A DNA stretch of 22,600 nt, from assembly GCA_018055865.1 (NCBI GenBank), contig JAGPGR010000002.1, positions 1 to 22,600 of the forward strand. Reading direction: 5' to 3'. Every line of letters begins with the position of its first letter. Position 1 is the first letter of the stretch. The DNA is from Paludibacteraceae bacterium (GTDB lineage: Bacteria > Bacteroidota > Bacteroidia > Bacteroidales > Paludibacteraceae). The notes beneath the pieces were generated by a model. It ran no database searches. It saw only the letters and a list, made by a program, of their open reading frames with translations, and was not told where the DNA came from. The position numbers and the translations under genes are program-made. Positions 1 to 7,163 of this stretch are shown one piece after another.

Positions 1-147
1 ACAGATGGTTTCGAAAATTCGCAATGGATAGCTATGGACTACGGACAGATAATTGTTCACGTATTTCAGCGCCCCTATCGTGAGTTTTACGATCTGGAAC
101 ATCTTTGGGAAGATGCTGACCTTGAATTAATCCCTGATTTAGATTAA
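1..147 (+). CDS. rsfS: Ribosome silencing factor RsfS (3' end only)
   Basis: The window opens inside this gene; only the last 48 codons and the TAA stop are present, in frame 1. The visible peptide contains WIAMDYGQIIVHVF followed by FYDLEHLWEDA, which is the conserved C-terminal half of the RsfS/YbeB/Iojap family. RsfS binds ribosomal protein uL14 on the large subunit and blocks subunit joining when nutrients are scarce; that role is family knowledge, not visible here. It sits 145 bases upstream of ftsH on the same strand, an arrangement common in Bacteroidota, so the two may be co-transcribed. I see no terminator between them. Confidence 0.88.
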   Translation, partial: TDGFENSQWIAMDYGQIIVHVFQRPYREFYDLEHLWEDADLELIPDLD

Positions 148-292
148 TCAATACACGCTTTTCAAAACAAATCCTAATACTCAATTGTTAAATGAGTAGA
201 ATTCGATTTTGTCTTTACCGTTCTGGTTCAGGCAAAATTATTTTTATTAAACAATTGACTCATAAAAAAGAATAAAATCAGAAAATAACTAA

Positions 293-2365
293 ATGGAAAA
301 TAAAGACCTAAACAAAAAGCCTCAAAAAACGCCTTCCACAAAACCAAAATTTAACCTGAACTGGCTTTATCTGTTAATAATATTTGCCCTTTTCAGCGGA
401 TTCTTCATGGGCGACCGGAAACAAACCAAAGATGTTTCCTGGTCAGTTTTTGAATCCTACATGTACAAGGGATACATTGAAAAAATTGATGTATATTCCA
501 ATAAAAACATTGTAAACGGAGTTGTACTGAAGGATTCCGCACAATTTGTATTCGGAAAAGATTCGGCAGCTTATGCCAAAGACAGACTAATATCTGCCAC
601 AATCACATCGGATGATGCGGTGCTGCAAGCCGTTGCAAAAGTGAGAGAAAAAACCGGACAAAACATTGATTTCAATGTAAACGCCGACAGCGATTACATG
701 AACATTTTCATCATGTTTTTCCTTCCGGTGATATTTCTGGTAGCCATGTTCTGGCTTATGAACCGGAGAATGTCGGGAATGGGCGGTGGAGGCAGTGGCG
801 GAATTTTCAGCGTCGGCAAATCCAAGGCCCAGCTATTCGACAAAGACAACAAGAACCAGATTACCTTTAAGGACGTTGCCGGACTTCAGGGTGCCAAGCA
901 AGAGGTGGAGGAAATTGTGGAATTTCTCAAAAATCCATCCAAATATACGGAACTGGGCGGTAAAATTCCGAAAGGCGCCTTGCTGGTAGGACCTCCCGGA
1001 ACCGGTAAAACCCTGCTGGCCAAAGCAGTAGCCGGCGAAGCCGATGTACCTTTCTTCTCCATGTCGGGTTCCGATTTTGTTGAAATGTTTGTAGGCGTAG
1101 GAGCTTCCCGCGTACGTGATTTGTTCCGTCAGGCCAAGGAAAAAGCTCCGTGTATCATTTTCATCGATGAAATAGATGCCGTAGGGCGCGCCCGTGGCAA
1201 AAACACCAACTTCGGCGGAAACGACGAACGCGAAAGCACACTGAATCAGCTACTTACCGAAATGGACGGATTCGGTTCCAACAGTGGTGTCATTATTTTG
1301 GCTGCCACCAACCGTGCCGATATTCTGGATAAAGCATTGCTGCGTGCCGGACGTTTCGACCGTCAGATACACGTAGACCTGCCCGATGTGCACGAGCGTA
1401 AAGAGATTTTTCAGGTTCACCTCCGTCCTATCAAAATTGACAGTACGATAGATGTAGATTTTCTGGCCCGGCAAACCCCCGGATTTTCGGGTGCCGATAT
1501 AGCCAACGTATGTAACGAAGCGGCATTGATTGCAGCTCGTAAAGCAAAGTCATTTGTTGGAAAACAAGATTTTCTGGATGCAGTTGACCGGATAATCGGC
1601 GGCTTGGAAAAGAAAAACAAAATTACAACTGTGGCTGAGAAAAAGTCCATTGCATTTCACGAAGCCGGTCATGCTACAATAAGCTGGAAACTCCATTATG
1701 CCAATCCGTTAGTGAAAGTTACCATCGTACCGCGCGGCGAAGCGCTTGGTGCTGCCTGGTATCTGCCCGAAGAGCGCCAATTGACAAACAAAGAGCATAT
1801 GCTCGATGAAATGTGTGCCACCCTGGGTGGACGCGCAGCCGAAGAAATTTTTCTGAATGAGATTTCAACCGGTGCATTGAACGATCTGGAACGCGTTACC
1901 AAGCGTGCTTACGCCATGGTGGCTTACTTCGGCATGAGCGAGAAGCTACCCAATCTGAGTTATTACGATTCATCAGGAAGCGAATATGGATTTACAAAAC
2001 CATACAGCGAAAAAACTGCCGAGACCATAGACAAGGAAGCCGGAGCTATTGTAGCTGCGCAATACGAACGGGCAAAACAAATTTTACGCGACAATGCTCA
2101 GGGTCACAACCAACTGGCAGGATTGCTCGTAGAGCAGGAAGTTATATTTGCCGAAGATGTGGAAAAAATATTCGGAAAACGCCCCTGGGAATCGCGCAGT
2201 GATGAATTAATGAGACTCAACGATGAAGCCAACAAAGAAAAAGAATCAAAAAAAGACGAGGAGCCAACAGAGTCTTTGCCTGAAAACAATGAAACGGAAA
2301 TGAGTAAAAAGCAAAAACCTGATGACTACTCCAAAGGAACATCGACAGGCGGCTACTCGAAATAA
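293..2365 (+). CDS. ftsH: ATP-dependent zinc metalloprotease FtsH
   Basis: Membrane-anchored AAA+ protease that extracts and degrades misfolded membrane proteins and short-lived regulators. The 690 residues show the full family layout. A first membrane segment lies near residues 22-40, a small periplasmic domain follows, and a second membrane segment lies near 138-156. A Gly-rich linker leads to the AAA domain, with Walker A GPPGTGKT at 233-240 and Walker [10 protein letters not shown] at 288-296. The zinc site HEAGH is at 456-460, and the third ligand is probably Asp531 in [12 protein letters not shown]. The last 50 or so residues are charged and low in complexity, as in many Bacteroidota FtsH proteins. 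The ATG start gives a cytoplasmic N-terminus of about 20 residues before the first membrane segment. A strong terminator follows the stop, so ftsH is not obviously transcribed into cdsA. Confidence 0.97.
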   Translation: MENKDLNKKPQKTPSTKPKFNLNWLYLLIIFALFSGFFMGDRKQTKDVSWSVFESYMYKGYIEKIDVYSNKNIVNGVVLKDSAQFVFGKDSAAYAKDRLISATITSDDAVLQAVAKVREKTGQNIDFNVNADSDYMNIFIMFFLPVIFLVAMFWLMNRRMSGMGGGGSGGIFSVGKSKAQLFDKDNKNQITFKDVAGLQGAKQEVEEIVEFLKNPSKYTELGGKIPKGALLVGPPGTGKTLLAKAVAGEADVPFFSMSGSDFVEMFVGVGASRVRDLFRQAKEKAPCIIFIDEIDAVGRARGKNTNFGGNDERESTLNQLLTEMDGFGSNSGVIILAATNRADILDKALLRAGRFDRQIHVDLPDVHERKEIFQVHLRPIKIDSTIDVDFLARQTPGFSGADIANVCNEAALIAARKAKSFVGKQDFLDAVDRIIGGLEKKNKITTVAEKKSIAFHEAGHATISWKLHYANPLVKVTIVPRGEALGAAWYLPEERQLTNKEHMLDEMCATLGGRAAEEIFLNEISTGALNDLERVTKRAYAMVAYFGMSEKLPNLSYYDSSGSEYGFTKPYSEKTAETIDKEAGAIVAAQYERAKQILRDNAQGHNQLAGLLVEQEVIFAEDVEKIFGKRPWESRSDELMRLNDEANKEKESKKDEEPTESLPENNETEMSKKQKPDDYSKGTSTGGYSK

Positions 2366-2396
2366 CTTTTCAAAAAAAAAGAAAATAAATATTAAG

Positions 2397-2428
2397 AAAC
2401 AGGCTTTTTTCCAAAGTCTGTTTTTTTT
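2397..2428 (+). terminator. Rho-independent terminator after ftsH
   Basis: Left arm 2397-2407 (AAACAGGCTTT) pairs with right arm 2413-2423 (AAAGTCTGTTT) over 11 positions, one of them a G-T wobble. The loop is 5 bases. The right arm runs directly into eight consecutive T (2421-2428). It lies 32 bases past the ftsH stop and before the cdsA promoter, so it separates the two transcription units. Confidence 0.8.
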
Positions 2429-2495
2429 GTTGAATATACTTCCGAATAATACAGCCTTTTTGTACGAGCAGGACCCAAAGAAACAAAAATTTTAC

Positions 2496-2525
2496 TTTGT
2501 AATGCTAAATCTTTTAATAACTTTG
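2496..2525 (+). promoter_or_regulatory. Bacteroidota-type promoter for cdsA
   Basis: A -33 element TTTG (2496-2499) and a -7 element TAACTTTG (2518-2525, consensus TAnnTTTG) are separated by 18 bases, as expected for the Bacteroidota primary sigma factor. Transcription would begin near 2532, leaving a leader of about 40 bases before the cdsA ATG. This is the only promoter in the window where both elements match well. Confidence 0.72.
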
Positions 2526-2570
2526 CATAGCAATTGAATTTATTAAAGCCAATCCCAAAAGATACAAAAA

Positions 2571-3389
2571 ATGCTGAACAAAAACTTCATTCAACGTACC
2601 ATCAGCGGAGCTATTTTTGTTGCAATAATTATTGCATCTATTTTGCTCTCACCCTATGCTTTTGCGGTCGTTTTTGTTATTATCACAGCACTTGCCATGC
2701 ATGAATTTTACAAACTCACCCATAAACCAGGTGAAACGGATGTGAATTTCATGGCAGGAGTTACAGGCGGAGTATTGCTTTTTATCTGTTCGTTTTTATA
2801 TGCATACAATCTGGTAAGCTTTCCGGTTTACCCGGTTTACGGTCTTTATGTGCTCCTGGTTTTGATTGCCGAATTGTTTAGAAAGAAAAAAAATCCGGTC
2901 AACAACTGGGCATATTTCCTGCTTGGACAAGTTTATATTGCGCTGCCCTTTTCGTTGCTCAATTTCATTCTCTTCATCAGCGGATTTCAGCCCATCCTGC
3001 TCATGGCTGTATTCATCACTCTCTGGGTGAACGACACCGGTGCTTATGTAACCGGAATGTTATTCGGAAAGCATAAAATGTTTGAACGGATTTCACCAAA
3101 AAAAACGTGGGAAGGATTTATTGGCGGTGCATTTTTTGCTTTGTTGTCCGGTTATGTTTTTTCGCGCTTTATCCCTGATATCAGTTTGATTCAATGGCTG
3201 ATATTCTCCGAACTGGTGGTGATATTCGGTACGCTGGGCGACCTGTCCGAATCGCTCATCAAGCGTACGGAGCAAGTGAAAGATTCGGGCAACGTGATTC
3301 CCGGTCATGGCGGCATTCTGGACCGCTTCGACAGCATGCTGATGGCTGCACCTGTCATTTTTATTTATCTGAAAATAATTATCGGGTAA
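2571..3389 (+). CDS. cdsA: Phosphatidate cytidylyltransferase (CDP-diacylglycerol synthase)
   Basis: Integral membrane enzyme that makes CDP-diacylglycerol from CTP and phosphatidic acid, the branch point to all phospholipids. The 272-residue protein is almost entirely hydrophobic helices. It carries the family motifs WVNDTGAY and SPKKTWEGFIGG, and the C-terminal CDS signature at about 226-254, from SESLIKR through VKDSGNVIPGHGG to LDRFD, which holds the metal-binding Asp residues. Length is normal for the family. It has its own promoter and is followed 53 bases later, with no terminator, by a PlsC-like acyltransferase. The pair would supply phosphatidic acid and then activate it, which supports an operon. 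Confidence 0.95.
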   Translation: MLNKNFIQRTISGAIFVAIIIASILLSPYAFAVVFVIITALAMHEFYKLTHKPGETDVNFMAGVTGGVLLFICSFLYAYNLVSFPVYPVYGLYVLLVLIAELFRKKKNPVNNWAYFLLGQVYIALPFSLLNFILFISGFQPILLMAVFITLWVNDTGAYVTGMLFGKHKMFERISPKKTWEGFIGGAFFALLSGYVFSRFIPDISLIQWLIFSELVVIFGTLGDLSESLIKRTEQVKDSGNVIPGHGGILDRFDSMLMAAPVIFIYLKIIIG

Positions 3390-3442
3390 ATACAACTCAA
3401 CACTAATTTGCTACTAAACTAAATAAACTAACATACCAACCG

Positions 3443-4591
3443 ATGGAATATAATTTTGACGAAATACGCTCCTACAATCCGGAAGAAGTGCCGGCAGTGA
3501 TGCAGCGTTTGTGCGAAGAAAAACCGTTTATGAAAGTGGTTAGTACGCTGTTTCCCTTGATGCCCAAAGAACAGTTGAAACATAAACTTCTGAGTTTCAG
3601 AAACTCCGACGACCTGCAAAAAGAGATGGTTTATCCATTTCTGCAATACCTGGAAGCAAATATGACCACCGGAATTAAACTTACGGGATTGGAAAACATT
3701 GAGAACAAAAAAAAATACCTGTACATATCCAACCACCGGGATATTATTCTTGATTCAGCTCTTCTATGCAGTAAATTGATAGAAAATGGAATGGAAACGG
3801 TAGAAATAGCCGTTGGCGACAACTTGCTTGTATTTCCCTGGATAGAAAAACTGGTGCGGGTAAATAAAAGTTTTATCGTACAGCGCGGACTCTCAACCCG
3901 ACAAGTAATGGAGAGTTCCAAACGGCTTTCGGCATACATCAGACATGTGCTTTACGAAAAGAAAAATTCTGTCTGGATAGCTCAACGCGAAGGGCGGGCT
4001 AAAGATTCGGATGACCGCACTCAGACCAGTTTGCTGAAAATGTTCAATTTAGCCGGAAAAACCAACGACCTGATTGAGAACCTGAAAGAACTGAATATCT
4101 GTCCGGTAAGTATATCCTACGAATTCGATCCGTGCGATTTTCTGAAAGCCAAGGAGTTTCAGCAAAAAAGAGATAATCCTGAGTTTAAAAAAACACAACA
4201 GGATGATTTAATCAATATGCAAACGGGCGTAATGGGCTACAAAGGCAAAGTGGTGTATCATCTGGCTGGCTGCATCAACGATGAACTGGACCGGATTTCC
4301 GGTCAGACCAACAACAGAAATGAGCAGGTTGAACATATTGCAAAACTTATAGATAGCCACATACACAAGAATTTCAATATCACACCGGAAAATAAAATAG
4401 CTTACGATGAAATCTGGGGCGGCAACGCCTTTGCAAAGGAATACTCTGCAGCCGAGAAAGAAAACTTTGATGAATATCTGGACAAACAAATCCGCAAAAT
4501 AGATTTGGAGAACAAAGACCGTGATTTTCTCCGTCACAAAATGCTCGAAATGTACGCCAATCCGCTCAAAAACTACCTGGCAGCTCAATAA
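3443..4591 (+). CDS. PlsC-like glycerol(phosphate) acyltransferase
   Basis: Probable 1-acyl-glycerol-3-phosphate acyltransferase, the step making phosphatidic acid. The 382-residue protein has the acyltransferase block I as SNHRDIILD with His98 and an Asp at 104; block II appears as GDNLLVFPWIEKLVRVNKS; FIVQRG follows; and block III appears as REGRAKDS at 182-189, in place of the usual FPEGTRS. The His to downstream Asp spacing is five residues here rather than four (HX5D), unless Asp100 acts instead. A charged C-terminal extension of about 150 residues follows the core. There is no signal peptide and no long membrane helix, so it is probably a peripheral inner-membrane protein. It lies in the cdsA transcription unit. 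Exact acyl acceptor is not certain from sequence. Confidence 0.75.
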   Translation: MEYNFDEIRSYNPEEVPAVMQRLCEEKPFMKVVSTLFPLMPKEQLKHKLLSFRNSDDLQKEMVYPFLQYLEANMTTGIKLTGLENIENKKKYLYISNHRDIILDSALLCSKLIENGMETVEIAVGDNLLVFPWIEKLVRVNKSFIVQRGLSTRQVMESSKRLSAYIRHVLYEKKNSVWIAQREGRAKDSDDRTQTSLLKMFNLAGKTNDLIENLKELNICPVSISYEFDPCDFLKAKEFQQKRDNPEFKKTQQDDLINMQTGVMGYKGKVVYHLAGCINDELDRISGQTNNRNEQVEHIAKLIDSHIHKNFNITPENKIAYDEIWGGNAFAKEYSAAEKENFDEYLDKQIRKIDLENKDRDFLRHKMLEMYANPLKNYLAAQ

Positions 4592-4595
4592 AACC

Positions 4596-4629
4596 AGAAG
4601 AGACTCAAAAACAAATTTGAGTCTCTTCT
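4596..4629 (+). terminator. Hairpin terminator after the acyltransferase gene
   Basis: A perfect 14-bp inverted repeat: AGAAGAGACTCAAA (4596-4609) and its complement TTTGAGTCTCTTCT (4616-4629), with a 6-base loop. It begins 5 bases past the stop codon. Only a short T-rich stretch follows. It lies between converging genes, so it could act from both sides. Confidence 0.75.
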
Positions 4630-4665
4630 TATTTGTAAGCTAAATATTAACTATCTGAAACCTTT

Positions 4666-5103
4666 CTATTTGTATATCAAACGGTAAAAAAACGGATAAA
4701 TCTTACAGGCAACACAGAATGCAAAAACGGCTTCTAAAAAAGCACAAATTAGAAATACCGTTGTAAGCACCATTGCAACGGCTTGCCATCCCGGAAGTGC
4801 TGTAAGCAAAATCAACAGGCTGAAAACAACACCTATTCTGGCCGAAAAGATTTTAGGACCGGCATTGATTATTTTTGGGTTAATTTTCAGCAATTGATTG
4901 ATTTTAGTAGAAAGAAATGCAAAAGGGCTGTATTTAGTCAGGTCTAACGATCGCAATAAAAAATCGGCAAAAAGGAATGCCGGAAATAACAAATTGGATG
5001 TCAGTATATAAGCAGCAAGTAAGAGAACAGTCAAAAACGCATTTCCACGAGCGGTATTTTCGTTAATTCGTTTATCCGATATGGGGCAAATGGCAGTTTT
5101 CAT
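4666..5103 (-). CDS. DUF4395 family membrane protein
   Basis: A 145-residue membrane protein matching the DUF4395 pattern: an N-terminal CPIS motif (Cys6) followed by INENTARGNAF, then DFLLRSLDLTKYSPFAFL, then further hydrophobic segments. I count about four membrane-spanning stretches. The C-terminus carries FCVACKIYPFF with Cys130 and Cys133. The family has no established function; the three cysteines suggest thiol or sulfur chemistry, which is only a guess. It stands alone, convergent with the acyltransferase gene across the 4596-4629 hairpin, with a -7-like element about 30 bases upstream of its ATG. Confidence 0.8.
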   Translation of the reverse strand: MKTAICPISDKRINENTARGNAFLTVLLLAAYILTSNLLFPAFLFADFLLRSLDLTKYSPFAFLSTKINQLLKINPKIINAGPKIFSARIGVVFSLLILLTALPGWQAVAMVLTTVFLICAFLEAVFAFCVACKIYPFFYRLIYK

Positions 5104-5132
5104 AGTTGAAATGTTTTTAAAATTTTACATTT

Positions 5133-5140
5133 CAAAGATA
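5133..5140 (-). promoter_or_regulatory. -7 element upstream of the DUF4395 gene
   Basis: On the minus strand this reads TATCTTTG, a perfect TAnnTTTG. The best -33 candidate, ATTG at 5161-5164, is 20 bases upstream and only a partial match. The spacing gives a leader of roughly 20-25 bases to the ATG at 5103. Confidence 0.5.
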
Positions 5141-5206
5141 AAAGAGCAATCGTCGCCTCACAATCCCCCGAAAAAGGTATTTTTATCCCAAGAACATGGG
5201 AGAATA

Positions 5207-5248
5207 GATGTATGATGTATGATGTATGATGTGTGATTTACAATTTAC
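5207..5248. repeat. Heptamer tandem repeat (GATGTAT)
   Basis: Three exact copies of GATGTAT (5207-5227), then GATGTGT, GATTTAC and AATTTAC, all in the same 7-base phase. The array lies in the gap between the DUF4395 gene and the radical SAM gene, on the left edge of the glycan locus. Confidence 0.75.
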
Positions 5249-5250
5249 AT

Positions 5251-5278
5251 CCAAACATTCGAACAACCAAACATTCGA
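5251..5278. repeat. 12-bp direct repeat
   Basis: CCAAACATTCGA occurs at 5251-5262 and again at 5267-5278, separated by four bases. It directly follows the heptamer array and precedes the stop of the radical SAM gene. Confidence 0.7.
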
Positions 5279-5286
5279 CTATTCAA

Positions 5287-6120
5287 CTAAACCCTGAAAC
5301 CGCATTTTCGGCACCAATCTTCCACAGCCCGGTGCTGTTCGAAGCCTTTGCGAATCCGCAGCGCTTTTTCTGAATGCAAGATATCGTCTAATTTTTCTTT
5401 GAAAATATTTCCAAGCAGTAGATGTGCATCCGCATCGATGCAGCAGGGCACTACATTTCCATCCGAAAGCACAGCAATCTGGTCGCGCAAGCCGTAGCAG
5501 GTTTTGTTTTCGGTTTCAGCTACATCGGTCCATTCAAAGCGGGGTGCAAGTTGTAAGTAGATTTTTGGCGACAAAGTGATGTTTCTTTCTTTTTCAGAAA
5601 TAACATGAAAACAATCTGGAAGGTGAAAAATGTCTTGTATCAGCTTGATACAAAGTTGATTAAATTCATTGCTTGCCTCGTTGGTCTGATTCCAAAGCCG
5701 GAAGTTGATGTACGATTTTGCTGAAAGCGATTTCGCAATTTCGAGCATCGAAAGGATAAATTCACTCCATTTTTCCTTCGGAACATTTTCTTCGGCATCA
5801 TGCAGCGAAATATTTAGCTGACGAACGGGGTTTTCCATCAGAAAATCAAAATACTTATGCAACAAACTACCATTGGTACTGATATTTACTTTCAAGTTTT
5901 CGGCCGAAGCTATCTGCAGTATTTCCCTGAAATGCGGATGTAAAAACGGTTCACCAAGCACGTGGAGATAAATATAATCCGTAAAAGGACGAATTTCATT
6001 CACCACAGACATAAATTCACCCACAGACATAAACCGTTTTTTCCGTTCGCTCCGGAAGCAAAAACTGCAACTGAAGTTGCAACTATTGCTGATTTCGATG
6101 TAAATTTTTTTGAAACGCAT
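5287..6120 (-). CDS. Radical SAM / SPASM domain protein
   Basis: Probable iron-sulfur enzyme that cleaves S-adenosylmethionine to start radical chemistry; the substrate is unknown. The radical SAM cluster motif CNFSCSFC (CX3CX2C) lies at residues 14-21, and the C-terminus has SPASM-like cysteines: NKTCYGL, VVPCCIDADA and the final DWCRKCGFRV. Length is 277 residues from the ATG at 6120. An upstream GTG at 6171 would add 17 residues, but family members typically start just before a KKIYIEISN-like strand, and a promoter-like -7 element at 6173-6180 would place the transcript start downstream of that GTG. The gene faces away from the fucosyltransferase gene, with short AT-rich DNA between. Such enzymes are often found in surface-polysaccharide loci; a role there is inference. 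Confidence 0.85.
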   Translation of the reverse strand: MRFKKIYIEISNSCNFSCSFCFRSERKKRFMSVGEFMSVVNEIRPFTDYIYLHVLGEPFLHPHFREILQIASAENLKVNISTNGSLLHKYFDFLMENPVRQLNISLHDAEENVPKEKWSEFILSMLEIAKSLSAKSYINFRLWNQTNEASNEFNQLCIKLIQDIFHLPDCFHVISEKERNITLSPKIYLQLAPRFEWTDVAETENKTCYGLRDQIAVLSDGNVVPCCIDADAHLLLGNIFKEKLDDILHSEKALRIRKGFEQHRAVEDWCRKCGFRV

Positions 6121-6172
6121 CCTGTTTTGAATTTGAATTACCTTCCGGAATAAAACTTTAGGAATATCCACA

Positions 6173-6180
6173 CAAAGTTA
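6173..6180 (-). promoter_or_regulatory. -7 element upstream of the radical SAM gene
   Basis: Minus strand reads TAACTTTG (TAnnTTTG). No convincing TTTG is found at -33. If used, transcription starts near 6166, within the 51 bases that the GTG start would translate, favouring the ATG at 6120. Confidence 0.45.
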
Positions 6181-6192
6181 GAGATTTATTCT

Positions 6193-6200
6193 TAATTTTG
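6193..6200 (+). promoter_or_regulatory. -7 element upstream of the fucosyltransferase gene
   Basis: Plus strand reads TAATTTTG (TAnnTTTG), about 50 bases before the ATG at 6253 and 12 bases from the divergent minus-strand element at 6173-6180. No -33 TTTG at the right distance, and the region is AT-rich, so a chance match is possible. Confidence 0.35.
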
Positions 6201-6252
6201 TAATGAAAATTTGTCTGACAAGAAATATAATTGAAAATTTACCGACTTATAA

Positions 6253-7101
6253 ATGTATACAAAGAAACTGGTAGTAATAAAACCTACAGGAAACCACAGT
6301 AATAGTCTGATTCAGAATTTACATTTTGAAGTTTTTTGTATGAAACATAACATTCAATATATCAACCCGACTTTTAAAGATATGACAGGTTATTATGTAG
6401 AGCCATGTAGTACTGAAACAAATCAATTCTATAAAACACTACAAGTTGATCTTCTTGGGCACTTTTTTCGTCATAGCAGATTTATAAAAAGAATTTTCTC
6501 CGTCGTCTGGATTATCTCCAAGACAGGTTTGATTAAATTTATCAGGTTTGACAATAACAGTGATGAAAAGGATTGTGAAAATCGTTTATTAAAAGCTTTT
6601 GAGAAAAAAGACACGGTTTATGTAGCCGGTTGGTTATTTCGTGTTCCTACCCTAACAAATATATATCAAGATCAAATGATTAGAAGATATTCTTTAAGAA
6701 ATATTTTTTATCAGGATAATTTATTAGTGAATAAAATTGAGAAGTTAAAGGCAGAAAATAATATTTTAATCGGAGTGCATATTCGTAGAGGAGACTATAA
6801 AAAGTGGAAAAACGGAAAATATTTTTATAGTGACGAAATCTACGAGATGCATATGAAAAACCTAACGAAACAAATTGACGGTAAAATTATTTTCATTTTA
6901 TTCTCAAATGAAAAAATTGAATTTCAAGAAACTGACAATCTAATCATTTCGAAAGAACCTTGGTATGTCGATCAACATATTATGACGCTTTGTAGCTATC
7001 TCATTGGACCTCCAAGTACTTTTACGCTATGGGCCAGTTATATTGGGAAAGTTAAACTATATCATTTGTATGATAATGAGAACTTAACTAATGTTTTTTA
7101 A
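6253..7101 (+). CDS. GT11-like fucosyltransferase (alpha-1,2 type probable)
   Basis: Probable glycosyltransferase using GDP-fucose to decorate a surface glycan. The key motif is GVHIRRGDY at 174-182, the HxRRGDY signature shared by alpha-1,2, alpha-1,6 and protein O-fucosyltransferases, where the arginines contact the nucleotide sugar. A C-terminal stretch CSYLIGPPSTFTLWASYIG resembles the GT11 block containing SxFSxWxA. At 282 residues it fits the bacterial GT11 size. It has no signal peptide, so it should act in the cytoplasm. Base composition is very AT-rich, like the next gene and unlike other genes in the locus. The N-terminal 100 residues match nothing I recognise, so the linkage and even fucose specificity are not certain. 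Confidence 0.68.
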   Translation: MYTKKLVVIKPTGNHSNSLIQNLHFEVFCMKHNIQYINPTFKDMTGYYVEPCSTETNQFYKTLQVDLLGHFFRHSRFIKRIFSVVWIISKTGLIKFIRFDNNSDEKDCENRLLKAFEKKDTVYVAGWLFRVPTLTNIYQDQMIRRYSLRNIFYQDNLLVNKIEKLKAENNILIGVHIRRGDYKKWKNGKYFYSDEIYEMHMKNLTKQIDGKIIFILFSNEKIEFQETDNLIISKEPWYVDQHIMTLCSYLIGPPSTFTLWASYIGKVKLYHLYDNENLTNVF

Positions 7102-7163
7102 AAGGATATTCCAAGTTTATCACAAATTTATATATTTATATTTTAATTTATAAAAACTGTTTT

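Noticed and set aside
208..246. Possible ftsH promoter (TTTG at 208-211, TATTTTTA at 239-246)
   Set aside because: The spacer is 27 bases, too long, and the -7 lacks its final G. ftsH may be read from upstream of rsfS instead.
4208..4588. A 126-codon minus-strand open frame inside the acyltransferase gene
   Set aside because: It is a shadow of a real gene; composition is Phe/Val-rich and there is no start context or known motif.
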